NCBI GenBank assembly: GCA_002390205.1
Contig: DGOV01000083.1
Location: 6,458 to 70,457, forward strand
From: Proteobacteria bacterium UBA4457
GTDB taxonomy: Bacteria > Pseudomonadota > Gammaproteobacteria > Ga0077536
Direction: 5' to 3'
Length of the DNA stretch: 64,000 nucleotides
In this document: positions 8,817-17,192 of the stretch, piece by piece
How positions within the stretch are numbered: the stretch's first letter is position 1
How the letters are laid out: each line of letters begins with the position of its first letter
Notes under the pieces: model-generated
Databases searched by the model: none
Told to the model about the DNA's origin: nothing
Seen by the model: the letters and a program-made list of their open reading frames with translations, nothing else
Made by a program: the position numbers and the translations under genes

Positions 8817-9599
8817 GTGATTTTTTTCCCCGATATTGATCCTGTTGCACTGCGTATTGGTCCGCTGAGTATTTATTGGTATGGGTTGTCTTATTTAGTG
8901 GGGATTGCCATAGCTTGGAAATATTTATCGGCCAAAGGCAAGCGATTAGGTCCAGCATGGGATGGGGAAAAGGTGTCGGACGTTATTTTCTGCGCTGCTC
9001 TAGGTGGCATAGTAGGTGGGCGTCTTGGTTATATTCTATTTTACAATGCTGCAAGTTATTTTGATGCTCCTCTGAGTATTTTTTCTATTTGGGAAGGTGG
9101 CATGTCCTTTCATGGGGGAGTCTTGGGAGTTACTGTAGCTCTCTTTTGGCTATCTCGAAAATGGGGAAAGACTTTTTTGTCGCTGACTGACTTCATTGTT
9201 CCGGCACTTCCTATATGCTTAGGGTTAGGTAGAGTTGCTAATTTTGTTAATCAAGAACTATGGGGTGCCCAGACTTCTCTCCCATGGGGTGTTGTCTTCA
9301 CAAACCCTGCCGCTGGCTTTGTAGCGAGACACCCCACCCAGCTATATGAAGCGCTGTTGGAAGGGTTGGTGCTATTCTATCTACTGCACCTCCTTGGCAG
9401 ACAGGCGAAACCCTTAGGAGTGCTTTCAGGTTGGTTTCTTTGTCTTTATGGTACTTTTCGTTGTGGTGTAGAGTTTTTCAGAGAGCCTGATGCTCATATA
9501 GGTTACCTTGCGGCAGATTGGTTCACTATGGGCCAAGCTTTGAGCGTTCCGATGATATTGATCGGGCTAATATTAGTCCTGCGTAATAGAGCTTTATAG
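8817..9599 (+). CDS. lgt: Prolipoprotein diacylglyceryl transferase Lgt
   Basis: Inner-membrane enzyme that transfers diacylglycerol from phosphatidylglycerol to the lipobox cysteine of prolipoproteins. The family start (FPDIDPVALRIGPLSIYWYG) is reached from the GTG at 8817, which has AGAGG at 8801–8805; an upstream in-frame ATG at 8748 would overlap the kinase gene by 47 bases and add an unrelated leader. Conserved features are HGG (His about residue 99), the Lgt signature GLGRVANFVNQELWG (about 136–150) and RHPTQLYEA. About seven membrane segments, 260 residues. Confidence 0.95.
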   Translation: MIFFPDIDPVALRIGPLSIYWYGLSYLVGIAIAWKYLSAKGKRLGPAWDGEKVSDVIFCAALGGIVGGRLGYILFYNAASYFDAPLSIFSIWEGGMSFHGGVLGVTVALFWLSRKWGKTFLSLTDFIVPALPICLGLGRVANFVNQELWGAQTSLPWGVVFTNPAAGFVARHPTQLYEALLEGLVLFYLLHLLGRQAKPLGVLSGWFLCLYGTFRCGVEFFREPDAHIGYLAADWFTMGQALSVPMILIGLILVLRNRAL

Positions 9600-9694
9600 G
9601 CAATAAGATTTCCACGCGTACTGCATTGGTTCAAGGCGTTAGCTTGATAATTAGTCATCGACGAGATATAAAGCAATGATGTTGAGTAAAGAAT

Positions 9695-10489
9695 ATGAAT
9701 AGCTATTTACAGCTGCTTCGTCATGTCCGTGATCATGGTGTTAGAAAGCAAGATCGCACTGGCACTGGAACATTAAGTGTCTTCGGGTACCAGATGAGAT
9801 TTAAGCTATCCGAAGGCTTTCCCTTATTAACGACTAAAAAAGTTCATTTGAAGTCTATTATTCACGAATTAATTTGGTTTCTCCGTGGGGACTCTAATAT
9901 CGCTTATCTGAAAGAAAATGGGGTAAGTATTTGGGACGAGTGGGCTGATGAGGCAGGAGAGCTAGGTCCAGTATATGGGGTTCAATGGAGGTCTTGGGAA
10001 AATCCGAACGGCGAAACGATAGATCAGGTAAGAGACGTTTTAAAAGAGATAGCGGTAAATCCAGATTCGCGACGCCTAATCATCAGTGCCTGGAATGTGA
10101 GTGATGTCGGCAATATGGCGCTTGCGCCCTGCCATGCTTTGTTTCAATTTTATGTCGCCGAAGGTAAGTTATCTTGCCAGTTGTACCAGCGCAGTGGTGA
10201 TGTTTTCTTAGGCATTCCTTTTAATATCGCTTCCTACGCTTTGTTAACAATGATGATTGCGCAAGTATGTGAACTGGAGGTTGGCGACTTTGTGCATACT
10301 ATTGGAGATGCACATATATATCTTAACCACTTGGAGCAGACTGAGTTACAGCTATCTAGAGAGTGTCGGACCCTTCCTGAGATGAGAATAAATTCTTCAG
10401 TGTCGAGTCTTTTTGACTTTAAATACGAGGATTTTCAATTGGTCAACTACAACCCACACCCTCATATTAGCGCTCCTGTTGCAATTTGA
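9695..10489 (+). CDS. thyA: Thymidylate synthase
   Basis: Converts dUMP to dTMP with methylenetetrahydrofolate. It has 264 residues, the same length as E. coli ThyA. The catalytic cysteine is Cys146 in ALAPCHALFQF; the dUMP-binding RRLIISAWN and the QRSGDVFLGIPFN segments are intact. The lgt–thyA–folA order is common in gammaproteobacteria and couples dTMP synthesis with the reductase that regenerates its folate. Confidence 0.98.
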   Translation: MNSYLQLLRHVRDHGVRKQDRTGTGTLSVFGYQMRFKLSEGFPLLTTKKVHLKSIIHELIWFLRGDSNIAYLKENGVSIWDEWADEAGELGPVYGVQWRSWENPNGETIDQVRDVLKEIAVNPDSRRLIISAWNVSDVGNMALAPCHALFQFYVAEGKLSCQLYQRSGDVFLGIPFNIASYALLTMMIAQVCELEVGDFVHTIGDAHIYLNHLEQTELQLSRECRTLPEMRINSSVSSLFDFKYEDFQLVNYNPHPHISAPVAI

Positions 10490-10506
10490 ACTAGGCTTAA
10501 CTAATA

Positions 10507-11004
10507 GTGTCCGTATTAAAATTAAGTATGATAGCTGCGGTTGATATGGCGCGAGTTATCGGTGTAAGGGGCGAGCTGCCTTGGCATCTGCCTAACGACC
10601 TTAAGAGATTTAAACAGCTTACGATGGGTAAGCCAATCATTATGGGTCGTAAAACCTTCGAGTCGATAGGGAGGCCTTTGCCAGGGCGCAAAAATATAGT
10701 TTTGACTAAGAATATGGATTTTTCTTCGGATGGGATTGAATGCTATTCCTCTCTAGTTTCGGCTTTAAGTGCGTTAGAAAACGAAGAAGAAGTTTTTGTT
10801 ATCGGAGGCGGGATGATTTATAAAGAGGCCTTGTCTCGGGTTACAACAATTTATCTTACCGAAGTCAGGACGCTGTTGGATGGTGACGCGTACTTTCCCA
10901 ATTTCGATTTGTCTGAATGGAAAGAGGTGTCTTCAGAGTTACGTGACAGTGATGCCGACCATCTTTATTCATATCGTTTCTGCCATCTGGAAAAAATCGT
11001 CTAG
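10507..11004 (+). CDS. folA: Dihydrofolate reductase
   Basis: Reduces dihydrofolate to tetrahydrofolate with NADPH; 165 residues. The GTG at 10507 is preferred: starting at the ATG at 10528 would delete the first beta strand, which aligns with the N-terminus of E. coli FolA. Conserved segments are GVRGELPWHLPNDLKRFK, the NADPH motif GRKTFESIGRPLPGR and VIGGGMIY. Its TAG stop overlaps the opposite-strand TAG stop of apaH in the shared tetranucleotide CTAG. Confidence 0.96.
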   Translation: MSVLKLSMIAAVDMARVIGVRGELPWHLPNDLKRFKQLTMGKPIIMGRKTFESIGRPLPGRKNIVLTKNMDFSSDGIECYSSLVSALSALENEEEVFVIGGGMIYKEALSRVTTIYLTEVRTLLDGDAYFPNFDLSEWKEVSSELRDSDADHLYSYRFCHLEKIV

Positions 11005-11840
11005 TCGACTGGGTGTTGTTGCGCTTCCACCGAGAATGTTTCTCTGTCTTCAAGTCGCATGGCAGTTAACTTCCTACCCCATACCGCTCCTGTGTCTAGC
11101 GGATATACCGAGTGTTTTTCCCATTCTACTCTAGGTAGATTTAACGATGCCCAGTGCCCAAATAGGATGCGGATGTTTGCCGTTTTCCTAGCTGGCATTA
11201 AGTACCAAGGGACCAGCTCTGCAGAAACGGCCACCGGAGTCCTTTTCTCGGAGAAGTTCATAGCCCCTTGTTTGGTAAAATACCTACACCGAGTCAAGCA
11301 ATTTGCTATGAACCTTAGCCGGTCATTACCCGCTAGCTTATCGTTCCAAGTAGTAGGCTCATTACCATACATTGACAGAAGAAACTCGCTACTTGTGCCT
11401 TCGTTAGCCAACACTGACTCTAGCTCCTCAGCTAAATCAAGAGTTTTTTCTAGCGACCATTCTGGAGGGACGCCAGCATGAACCATTGCAAAATTAAGTT
11501 TTGCATCCCAGTGGAAAAATGATTGATTTTTCAGCCATTCAACAATTTTACTGCAGTTTGGAGAAGCCAAAATATCGTGAAAAGTATCTTTTGAGTTTTT
11601 TATTGGCGCTCCTGAAGCAACTAACGCAAGTAGGTGTAACTCGTGATTTCCGAGGACAATTTTTGCAGCGCTCCCTAGCCTCATAACTTGGTCCATAACG
11701 GCTAATGAAGATGGTCCCCTGTTTATGAGATCTCCAGCTAACCACAGTATATCGGTGCGTTTGTTGAAATCGATCAATTTCAGGAGTCTTGATAACTCAT
11801 TGTGGCAACCTTGAACATCGCCCACTGCATAGGTCGACAA
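11001..11840 (-). CDS. apaH: Diadenosine tetraphosphatase ApaH
   Basis: Symmetrical Ap4A hydrolase, 279 residues. It has the metallophosphoesterase motifs GDVQGC (7–12), GDLINRGP and GNHELH. The family removes alarmone-like Ap4A. It lies downstream of apaG (18-base gap), reproducing the end of the E. coli rsmA–apaG–apaH operon, but here rsmA is about 7 kb away. Confidence 0.96.
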   Translation of the reverse strand: MSTYAVGDVQGCHNELSRLLKLIDFNKRTDILWLAGDLINRGPSSLAVMDQVMRLGSAAKIVLGNHELHLLALVASGAPIKNSKDTFHDILASPNCSKIVEWLKNQSFFHWDAKLNFAMVHAGVPPEWSLEKTLDLAEELESVLANEGTSSEFLLSMYGNEPTTWNDKLAGNDRLRFIANCLTRCRYFTKQGAMNFSEKRTPVAVSAELVPWYLMPARKTANIRILFGHWASLNLPRVEWEKHSVYPLDTGAVWGRKLTAMRLEDRETFSVEAQQHPVD

Positions 11841-11858
11841 CTTTATCTACCTGTTGTG

Positions 11859-12263
11859 TTAATGAAGGGCATTTGGAATCGCCAAGCGGAAACTAGGCAC
11901 TGAAGCCTTAAACCTCGTTCCGTCAGATGCTAGCATTCCATAGGAGCCTTTCATTGTGCCAAAGACTGTTGAGATTTGAGAGGCGCTGCTATAGGTGAAT
12001 ATTTCTCCAGGCTCTAAAAGAGGTTCTTCGCCTACAACTCCTCTACCACGGACTTCCTGTGTAGCTCCTTCGCCGTCAATAATTATCCAATGTCTATCTT
12101 CTAGACGAGCGGCTATCTGTCCCGTATTCGTTAGGGTAATCGTATATGCGAACACGTATCGGTTCGTCTCTGGAGCAGATTGGGCTTCAAGGTAGTTACT
12201 TACTCCATTGACCGAGATCTGGTAGATGCTTTTCCCTTTAGGTTCCTGAAGCAAGCGGCTCAT
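11859..12263 (-). CDS. apaG: ApaG domain protein (Co2+/Mg2+ efflux-associated)
   Basis: 134 residues with the ApaG immunoglobulin-like fold: the YTITLTNTG strand, LEDRHWIIIDGEG, and the hallmark GVVGEEPLLEPGEIFTYSS, followed by GTMKGSYGM. The molecular role is unsettled; mutants in enterobacteria show altered cobalt resistance. It is 10 bases downstream of ubiK and upstream of apaH on the minus strand. Confidence 0.94.
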   Translation of the reverse strand: MSRLLQEPKGKSIYQISVNGVSNYLEAQSAPETNRYVFAYTITLTNTGQIAARLEDRHWIIIDGEGATQEVRGRGVVGEEPLLEPGEIFTYSSASQISTVFGTMKGSYGMLASDGTRFKASVPSFRLAIPNALH

Positions 12264-12273
12264 TCCTTTCTCA

Positions 12274-12513
12274 TTAAGTACTTTTTATATTTTTGATAAT
12301 AGCTTCTAAATCTTCTAATTGTTTTTGAGCCTTCTGCAGTAATTCATTTTGTGCATCAAACTCTTCTCGAGTCACTAGATTGGCTCGCTTCAGAAAAGAA
12401 TGTACCAGTGGTTTGGAAGTGTTTTTGAATTCTTCTGCCAGTATCCGGGGATCTTCTGGGAGAATTTTTTTAATTCGCTGTGCCAAGATTTCTATTTTTT
12501 GAAAATCAAACAA
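12274..12513 (-). CDS. ubiK: Ubiquinone biosynthesis accessory factor UbiK (BMFP domain)
   Basis: 79 residues, predicted helical with a C-terminal coiled coil (about 45–77). The pattern LAQRIKKILPEDPRILAEEFKN and the RANLVTREEFDAQNELLQKA segment match the YqiC/UbiK family (PF04380), which binds UbiJ and assists aerobic ubiquinone synthesis. UbiK divergent from glnK–amt is a typical gammaproteobacterial arrangement, for example in Pseudomonas. Confidence 0.88.
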   Translation of the reverse strand: MFDFQKIEILAQRIKKILPEDPRILAEEFKNTSKPLVHSFLKRANLVTREEFDAQNELLQKAQKQLEDLEAIIKNIKST

Positions 12514-12581
12514 TTTGGTGCCCTCTATAGATTAGCTATTTTAAGCTAATCGCCCTTAGTCAAGTCAAGCGGCGATAAAAT

Positions 12582-12598
12582 TGCATTATTGTGGTGCG
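12582..12598 (+). promoter_or_regulatory. Candidate NtrC (NRI) binding site upstream of glnK
   Basis: TGCATTATTGTGGTGCG matches 9 of the 12 fixed positions of the NtrC consensus TGCACC-N5-GGTGCA. Its centre lies roughly 100 bases upstream of the expected sigma-54 start site, a usual enhancer distance. Confidence 0.45.
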
Positions 12599-12661
12599 CT
12601 TTTACGATTCAGTAAATATGACCCTAGCAAGCTAAGGCACAAATAATAATAGTTTTTCTAT

Positions 12662-12677
12662 TGGCACGCATAATGCA
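12662..12677 (+). promoter_or_regulatory. Sigma-54 promoter of glnK1–amt1
   Basis: TGGCACG-CATA-ATGCA: the invariant GG (12663–12664) and GC (12675–12676) are separated by exactly 10 bases, and the -24 element TTGGCACG is perfect. The -12 element has one mismatch (ATGC for TTGC). Transcription would begin about 70 bases before the glnK ATG. This predicts induction under nitrogen limitation through NtrC. Confidence 0.8.
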
Positions 12678-12757
12678 TGTATCTAGATACTTCAGCAAGA
12701 GGTGCTTAACCTTCCTTGCTTTTTTTAAGTTTATTTTAAGACGAAAGGATAAATGAA

Positions 12758-13096
12758 ATGAAACTGGTTACAGCAATTATTAAGCCATTCAAGGTTGAGG
12801 CGGCCCGTGAAGCATTGTCTGATATTGGGATCCGGGGTCTAACGGTTACTGAAGTAAAAGGCTTTGGGCGCCAAAAAGGACATACAGAGCTTTATAGAGG
12901 AGCTGAGTATATTGTTGATTTCTTACCTAAATCCAAGCTGGAAGTAGGGGTGGATGATGAACAAGTGGCTGAAGTTGTAGAGGTCATTAAACACTCGTCT
13001 GCAACAGGGAAAATTGGAGACGGAAAAATTTTCGTTACCGAATTAACCGAAGTCGTGCGCATTAGAACTGGGGAAACCGGATCTGACGCGTTGTAA
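12758..13096 (+). CDS. glnK: PII nitrogen regulatory protein, GlnK-type (copy 1)
   Basis: 112-residue PII trimer subunit. The T-loop is intact with the uridylylation Tyr51 in ELYRGAEY, and the TGKIGDGKIF and VRIRTGETG nucleotide-binding segments are present. PII proteins bind ATP/ADP and 2-oxoglutarate and plug Amt channels. Good ribosome-binding site (ACGAAAGGA). Followed at 37 bases by its partner amt gene and preceded by a sigma-54 promoter. Confidence 0.96.
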   Translation: MKLVTAIIKPFKVEAAREALSDIGIRGLTVTEVKGFGRQKGHTELYRGAEYIVDFLPKSKLEVGVDDEQVAEVVEVIKHSSATGKIGDGKIFVTELTEVVRIRTGETGSDAL

Positions 13097-13133
13097 GAGT
13101 TTACATAATTTATATAATTTGGAGGATTTTAAA

Positions 13134-14384
13134 GTGGATGCGTCTGTAATTGAAGTCAAGTACGCAATGGATACCTTCTACTTCCTAGTCATGGGTGCGT
13201 TCGTCATGTTAATGGCGTGCGGTTTTTCTATGCTCGAGGCTGGATTGGTTAGAAGTAAAAACACAGCGGAAATTTTAACGAAAAACATCGTTCTCTACGC
13301 AGTAGCATGTACCATGTACTTGCTCTGCGGATATGCGTTCATGTACCCAGGGGAAGGAGTTAATCTGCTCTGGCCTGGTCTACCTAGTATTCTTGGAGGC
13401 GTCGATAATACTGCTGCTGATGTTATCGCTAGTGAGGGCGATATTTATTACTCAGGGTTGTCGGACTTTTTCTTTCAAGCGGTCTTCGTTGCCGCTGCAA
13501 TGTCAGTGGTTTCAGGAGCCGTCGCTGAGAGGATGAAGCTATGGTCCTTTCTGGCATTTGCAGTTGTGATGACAGGGTTTATTTATCCTATCGAAGGCTA
13601 TTGGAAGTGGGGTGGTGGCTACCTTAATGAAGCAGGGTTCCTTGATTTTGCAGGCTCTGGAGTTGTGCATATGACTGGCGCGGTTGCCGCTCTAGCTGGC
13701 GTAATGCTTCTCGGTGCCAGGAAAGGCAAGTATGCTTCAGACGGAACTGTTAATCCTATCCCAGGGGCCAACTTGCCTCTTGCCACTCTTGGAACATTTC
13801 TATTGTGGTTTGGTTGGTTCGGTTTTAATGGCGGTTCTGAGCTGGTTATGTCTAATGTGGCCGAAGCTAATGCGGTGGCAATGATTTTTGTCAACACAAA
13901 TGCGGCAGCAGCAGGTGGTTGTATTGCGGCTTTAATCACGGCTAGATTGCTTTTTGGTAAAGCTGATCTGACCATGGTTCTAAATGGCGCATTGGCAGGA
14001 CTCGTCTCTATCACAGCTGAACCTTTAACTCCGACTCCTTTGCTAGCCACCATAATTGGTGGGATAGGCGGGATCATAGTAGTGTTCTCAATAGTTGGTC
14101 TTGACAAGTTCAAGCTTGACGATCCGGTCGGTGCCATCTCCGTTCATGGTACTGCAGGAATTTGGGGCTTACTTGCTGTCTGTCTCAGCAATTCGGATGC
14201 TACTTTGTATGCCCAGTTGCTAGGTATTGCAATGATATTCGCTTGGGTGTTCATCACATCGCTCATAGTTTGGGCAGTAATAAAAGCTGTAGCCGGTATA
14301 AGAGTTAGCGAAGAAGAAGAAATAGAGGGTGTTGATAAATCAGAGTGTGGTTTAGATGCATATCCGGAATTTACTAAACGTTAA
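13134..14384 (+). CDS. amtB: Ammonium transporter (copy 1)
   Basis: An Amt/Rh channel of 416 residues from the GTG at 13134, chosen because a strong GGAGG lies at 13121–13125; an in-frame TTG at 13119 overlaps that site. The twin pore histidines are visible in GVVHMTGAV and ISVHGTAG, and GAVAERMK and WFGWFGFNGGS are family signatures. About 11 membrane segments. There is no obvious signal peptide, and the YPIEGYWKWGGG loop differs from copy 2, so the two are distinct subtypes rather than a recent duplication. Confidence 0.95.
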   Translation: MDASVIEVKYAMDTFYFLVMGAFVMLMACGFSMLEAGLVRSKNTAEILTKNIVLYAVACTMYLLCGYAFMYPGEGVNLLWPGLPSILGGVDNTAADVIASEGDIYYSGLSDFFFQAVFVAAAMSVVSGAVAERMKLWSFLAFAVVMTGFIYPIEGYWKWGGGYLNEAGFLDFAGSGVVHMTGAVAALAGVMLLGARKGKYASDGTVNPIPGANLPLATLGTFLLWFGWFGFNGGSELVMSNVAEANAVAMIFVNTNAAAAGGCIAALITARLLFGKADLTMVLNGALAGLVSITAEPLTPTPLLATIIGGIGGIIVVFSIVGLDKFKLDDPVGAISVHGTAGIWGLLAVCLSNSDATLYAQLLGIAMIFAWVFITSLIVWAVIKAVAGIRVSEEEEIEGVDKSECGLDAYPEFTKR

Positions 14385-14413
14385 ACTGTGCCTGACTATA
14401 TAAATAGTCAAAT

Positions 14414-14452
14414 AAAAGAGCTGGGGGGCAGAGATGTTCTCCAGTTCTTTTG
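14414..14452 (+). terminator. Terminator after glnK1–amt1
   Basis: Stem AAAGAGCTGG (14415–14424) pairs with CCAGTTCTTT (14441–14450) with one G·U pair, extended by an A–T pair, and is followed by a short T-rich tail. It separates the two glnK–amt units. Confidence 0.6.
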
Positions 14453-14502
14453 TCTTAAAAAATATTTCTTTGCCCTTTGATAGAGTGAAAGCAATACAAA
14501 AC

Positions 14503-14511
14503 TGGTATAGT
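14503..14511 (+). promoter_or_regulatory. Candidate extended -10 promoter of glnK2
   Basis: TGGTATAGT is an extended -10 element (TGn plus TATAGT), about 100 bases upstream of the second glnK. No sigma-54 GG-N10-GC signature was found in this intergenic region, so the second unit is probably expressed differently from the first. Confidence 0.35.
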
Positions 14512-14612
14512 TTGGTTAGGAAAAGCTAGCCGCTAATTAAGTAAAGTTGAATACTTTTTGTAGGCGCTTTCTATTTTGAACCTGAAGCAAGCATTATTCT
14601 AGGGAGAAACCA

Positions 14613-14951
14613 GTGAAATTAATTACCGCGATTATCAAGCCTTTCAAGCTAGAGGATGTTAGAGACGCCCTATCTTCAAATGGCATACAGGGAATGACCG
14701 TGACAGAAGTTAAAGGGTTTGGTCGCCAAAAAGGCCATACCGAGCTATATCGAGGCGCAGAGTATGTGGTTGATTTTCTCCCGAAAATAAAACTTGAGGT
14801 AGCAGTAGAGGATTCTCAGCTAGATGCGACTGTAGATATTGTAAAAACAGCTGCCAATAGCGACTCGATCGGTGACGGTAAGATTTTTATCAGTGAACTG
14901 ATTGATGTTGTGCGAATAAGAACTGGGGAAACAGGGAAAGATGCTTTATAG
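14613..14951 (+). CDS. glnK: PII nitrogen regulatory protein, GlnK-type (copy 2)
   Basis: A second 112-residue PII protein, clearly homologous to copy 1 along its length, with the uridylylation Tyr51 retained in ELYRGAEY. The divergent region is residues 60–95 (TVDIVKTAANSDS against EVVEVIKHSSATG). GGGAGAAACC precedes the start as ribosome-binding site. It is paired with its own amt gene downstream. Confidence 0.95.
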   Translation: MKLITAIIKPFKLEDVRDALSSNGIQGMTVTEVKGFGRQKGHTELYRGAEYVVDFLPKIKLEVAVEDSQLDATVDIVKTAANSDSIGDGKIFISELIDVVRIRTGETGKDAL

Positions 14952-15004
14952 GCTTCTCATGGTTAATGATTTTTTTACTTAGTATTCTGAGGGAGTTGAA
15001 AAAT

Positions 15005-16282
15005 ATGTGGTATTTTATTGGTATATTGGGTTTGGCTACCTTACCCAGTTTAGCTTTGGCGGATGGATTGGATACCGGAGATACGGCCTGGCTTTTGACT
15101 GCGACCGCCTTAGTTTTGTTTATGACAATCCCAGGTTTGGCTCTTTTTTATAGTGGTCTAGTCCGCGCAAAGAACACACTGTCTGTACTGATGCAGTGCT
15201 TTGCGATTACTTGCCTGATGTCTTTACTGTGGATGTTTGCGGGTTATGGGCTAGCCTTTGGAGATGGTGGGGCGTGGAATAATTTTATCGGCAGTGGCAA
15301 CATTATGCTGGCGGATGTGACTCGTGCCGGGATGAGTGGGGCTATTCCAGAAACTGTATTCATTATGTTTCAAATGACATTTGCCGTGATTACCCCCGCT
15401 CTTATAGTTGGAGGCTTCGCCGAAAGGATGAAGTTTTCCGCTGTTCTTGTATTTAGTACTCTCTGGATGTTTGTTGTATATGTGCCCGTATGCCATTGGG
15501 TATGGGGTGACGGTTGGCTCGCTCAGATGGGTTTGCTTGATTTTGCGGGCGGCACTGTTGTCCATATCAATGCTGGCGTCGCCGCGATAATTGCGGCGAT
15601 GGTTCTGGGGAAACGTAAGGGATTTCCTAATAGTGCTATGCCACCGCATAACTTAACTATGACTGTCACTGGGGCTGCAATGCTTTGGGTTGGATGGTTT
15701 GGTTTTAATGCTGGTAGCGCAGTTGCCGCAAATGGGGATGCTGGAATGGCGATGTTAGTGACACATATATCAGCAGCAGCAGGTTCTCTGGCATGGATGT
15801 GTATTGAATGGGTAAAACATGGGAAACCGAGTGTCCTAGGCATAGTAACCGGAATGGTCGCCGGACTAGGTACTATTACCCCTGCATCAGGATATGTGGG
15901 CCCCATTGGCGCGCTAGTCATTGGGATTTCGGCCGGGATAGTCTGCTATTACAGCACTCAATATATTAAGCGGACGTTAAAAATCGACGACTCGCTGGAT
16001 GTTTTTCCTGTGCATGGGGTAGGAGGGATATTAGGTACTATTCTTGCTGGCGTTTTCGTAGCAGAGCAGTTTGGTGGGATTGGATATGCTGAGGGATTTA
16101 CTATGAGTTCTCAGCTTATTGTGCAACTGTATGGAGTTCTTGCCACTACTTTTTGGTGCGGTATTATGACATTAGTGTTGTTATTGTTAACCAAGAAGCT
16201 AGTTGGTTTAAGAATCACTGAGGATCAAGAAAATGTTGGTTTAGACGTTTCTGAGCACGACGAGCGAGGCTACATCATATAG
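15005..16282 (+). CDS. amtB: Ammonium transporter AmtB (copy 2, with signal peptide)
   Basis: 425 residues from the ATG at 15005, which has GAGGGAG just upstream and begins a good signal peptide ending ...SLALA before DGLDTGD, as in E. coli AmtB; an upstream in-frame ATG at 14966 would bury the signal sequence. Pore residues are recognisable: Trp in PVCHWVWGDG, first twin His in VVHINAG, second in FPVHGVGG. The C-terminal tail (LRITEDQENVGLDVSEHDERGY) is the GlnK-responsive tail typical of AmtB. Confidence 0.96.
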   Translation: MWYFIGILGLATLPSLALADGLDTGDTAWLLTATALVLFMTIPGLALFYSGLVRAKNTLSVLMQCFAITCLMSLLWMFAGYGLAFGDGGAWNNFIGSGNIMLADVTRAGMSGAIPETVFIMFQMTFAVITPALIVGGFAERMKFSAVLVFSTLWMFVVYVPVCHWVWGDGWLAQMGLLDFAGGTVVHINAGVAAIIAAMVLGKRKGFPNSAMPPHNLTMTVTGAAMLWVGWFGFNAGSAVAANGDAGMAMLVTHISAAAGSLAWMCIEWVKHGKPSVLGIVTGMVAGLGTITPASGYVGPIGALVIGISAGIVCYYSTQYIKRTLKIDDSLDVFPVHGVGGILGTILAGVFVAEQFGGIGYAEGFTMSSQLIVQLYGVLATTFWCGIMTLVLLLLTKKLVGLRITEDQENVGLDVSEHDERGYII

Positions 16283-16334
16283 TTATAAGGCTTGCTTGCT
16301 TTAGTTAGTCAGCGAGTCTAACTATTAGTAAATA

Positions 16335-17192
16335 ATGAAAAATTACTTTGAAAAAAAGATAAGGTCTAGCAATTTTTTCTGCGTTGTAGGTATGCCGATA
16401 GCGCATAGTAAATCCCCTGTGATTCATGCCTTGTTTGGTGAGGGCGTGAATCTAGAATTGACATATGAAAAAATTGAGGTGAGTTCTGGGTGCTTAAGAG
16501 TAGCGATAGAGCAGTTTAAAAAAGCCGGTGGGATAGGAATGAATGTCACAGTTCCTTTAAAGGAAGAGGCTTTTGAGATTGCGGATGAGCAGTCCGATAG
16601 AGCTGTTAAAGCTGGTGCAGCAAATACGTTGTGTTTCAAAGATGGCAGAATAGTTGCTGACAATACCGATGGTAGCGGAATTGTTCGTGATCTTAAGCTG
16701 AATAATTCTATTACTTTAGAAGGAAAAACGATCTTGATTTTGGGAGCGGGAGGCGCTGCCAAGGGCGTTATTCCTGCCTTGATTAAGGAAAACCCTTCCT
16801 CGATAAAGGTCAGTAACCGCACAATTTCACGTGCTGAAGCGTTGGTAGAATTCACCAGAGACTATCCTTTAGAGGCACTAGAATGGGGGGCAAACTTAAG
16901 TTATCGTCCAGACATCGTCATAAACGCTACGTCTTTAAGCTTGTCAAATGATCTACCGGAGATTGGTAGTCAAACCATAGGGCCTGGCAGCGTTGTTTAC
17001 GACATGGCGTACACTGTTGGACCCACCAGTTTTATGCGCTTTTCCGAATCACTGGGTGCCTCTCAAATATTGGACGGACTTGGTATGCTGGTTGAGCAAG
17101 CTGCGGAAGCGTTTTTCCTCTGGCATGGTATATTTCCAGAAACTTCTTCTGTTATTGAATATTTGCGTAATGAAAATAGTTCAAAGAGCTAG
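16335..17192 (+). CDS. aroE: Shikimate dehydrogenase
   Basis: NADPH-dependent reduction of 3-dehydroshikimate in the chorismate pathway, 285 residues. The substrate site is visible in HSKSPVIH, NVTVPLKEEA (catalytic Lys) and ADNTDGSG (catalytic Asp), and the nucleotide fold in GAGGAAKGV with an SNRT cofactor loop. Its TAG stop overlaps the opposite-strand TAG stop of dctM in a shared CTAG (17189–17192). Confidence 0.96.
   Translation: MKNYFEKKIRSSNFFCVVGMPIAHSKSPVIHALFGEGVNLELTYEKIEVSSGCLRVAIEQFKKAGGIGMNVTVPLKEEAFEIADEQSDRAVKAGAANTLCFKDGRIVADNTDGSGIVRDLKLNNSITLEGKTILILGAGGAAKGVIPALIKENPSSIKVSNRTISRAEALVEFTRDYPLEALEWGANLSYRPDIVINATSLSLSNDLPEIGSQTIGPGSVVYDMAYTVGPTSFMRFSESLGASQILDGLGMLVEQAAEAFFLWHGIFPETSSVIEYLRNENSSKS

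Noticed and set aside
13619..14137. 172-codon open frame antisense to the first ammonium transporter
   Set aside because: It mirrors the codon pattern of a well-supported membrane protein, is rich in Pro/Ala/Thr as antisense shadows are, and has no ribosome-binding site or family likeness.
14452..14612. Sigma-54 promoter for the second glnK
   Set aside because: The closest match has GG and GC nine bases apart rather than ten and poor flanks.
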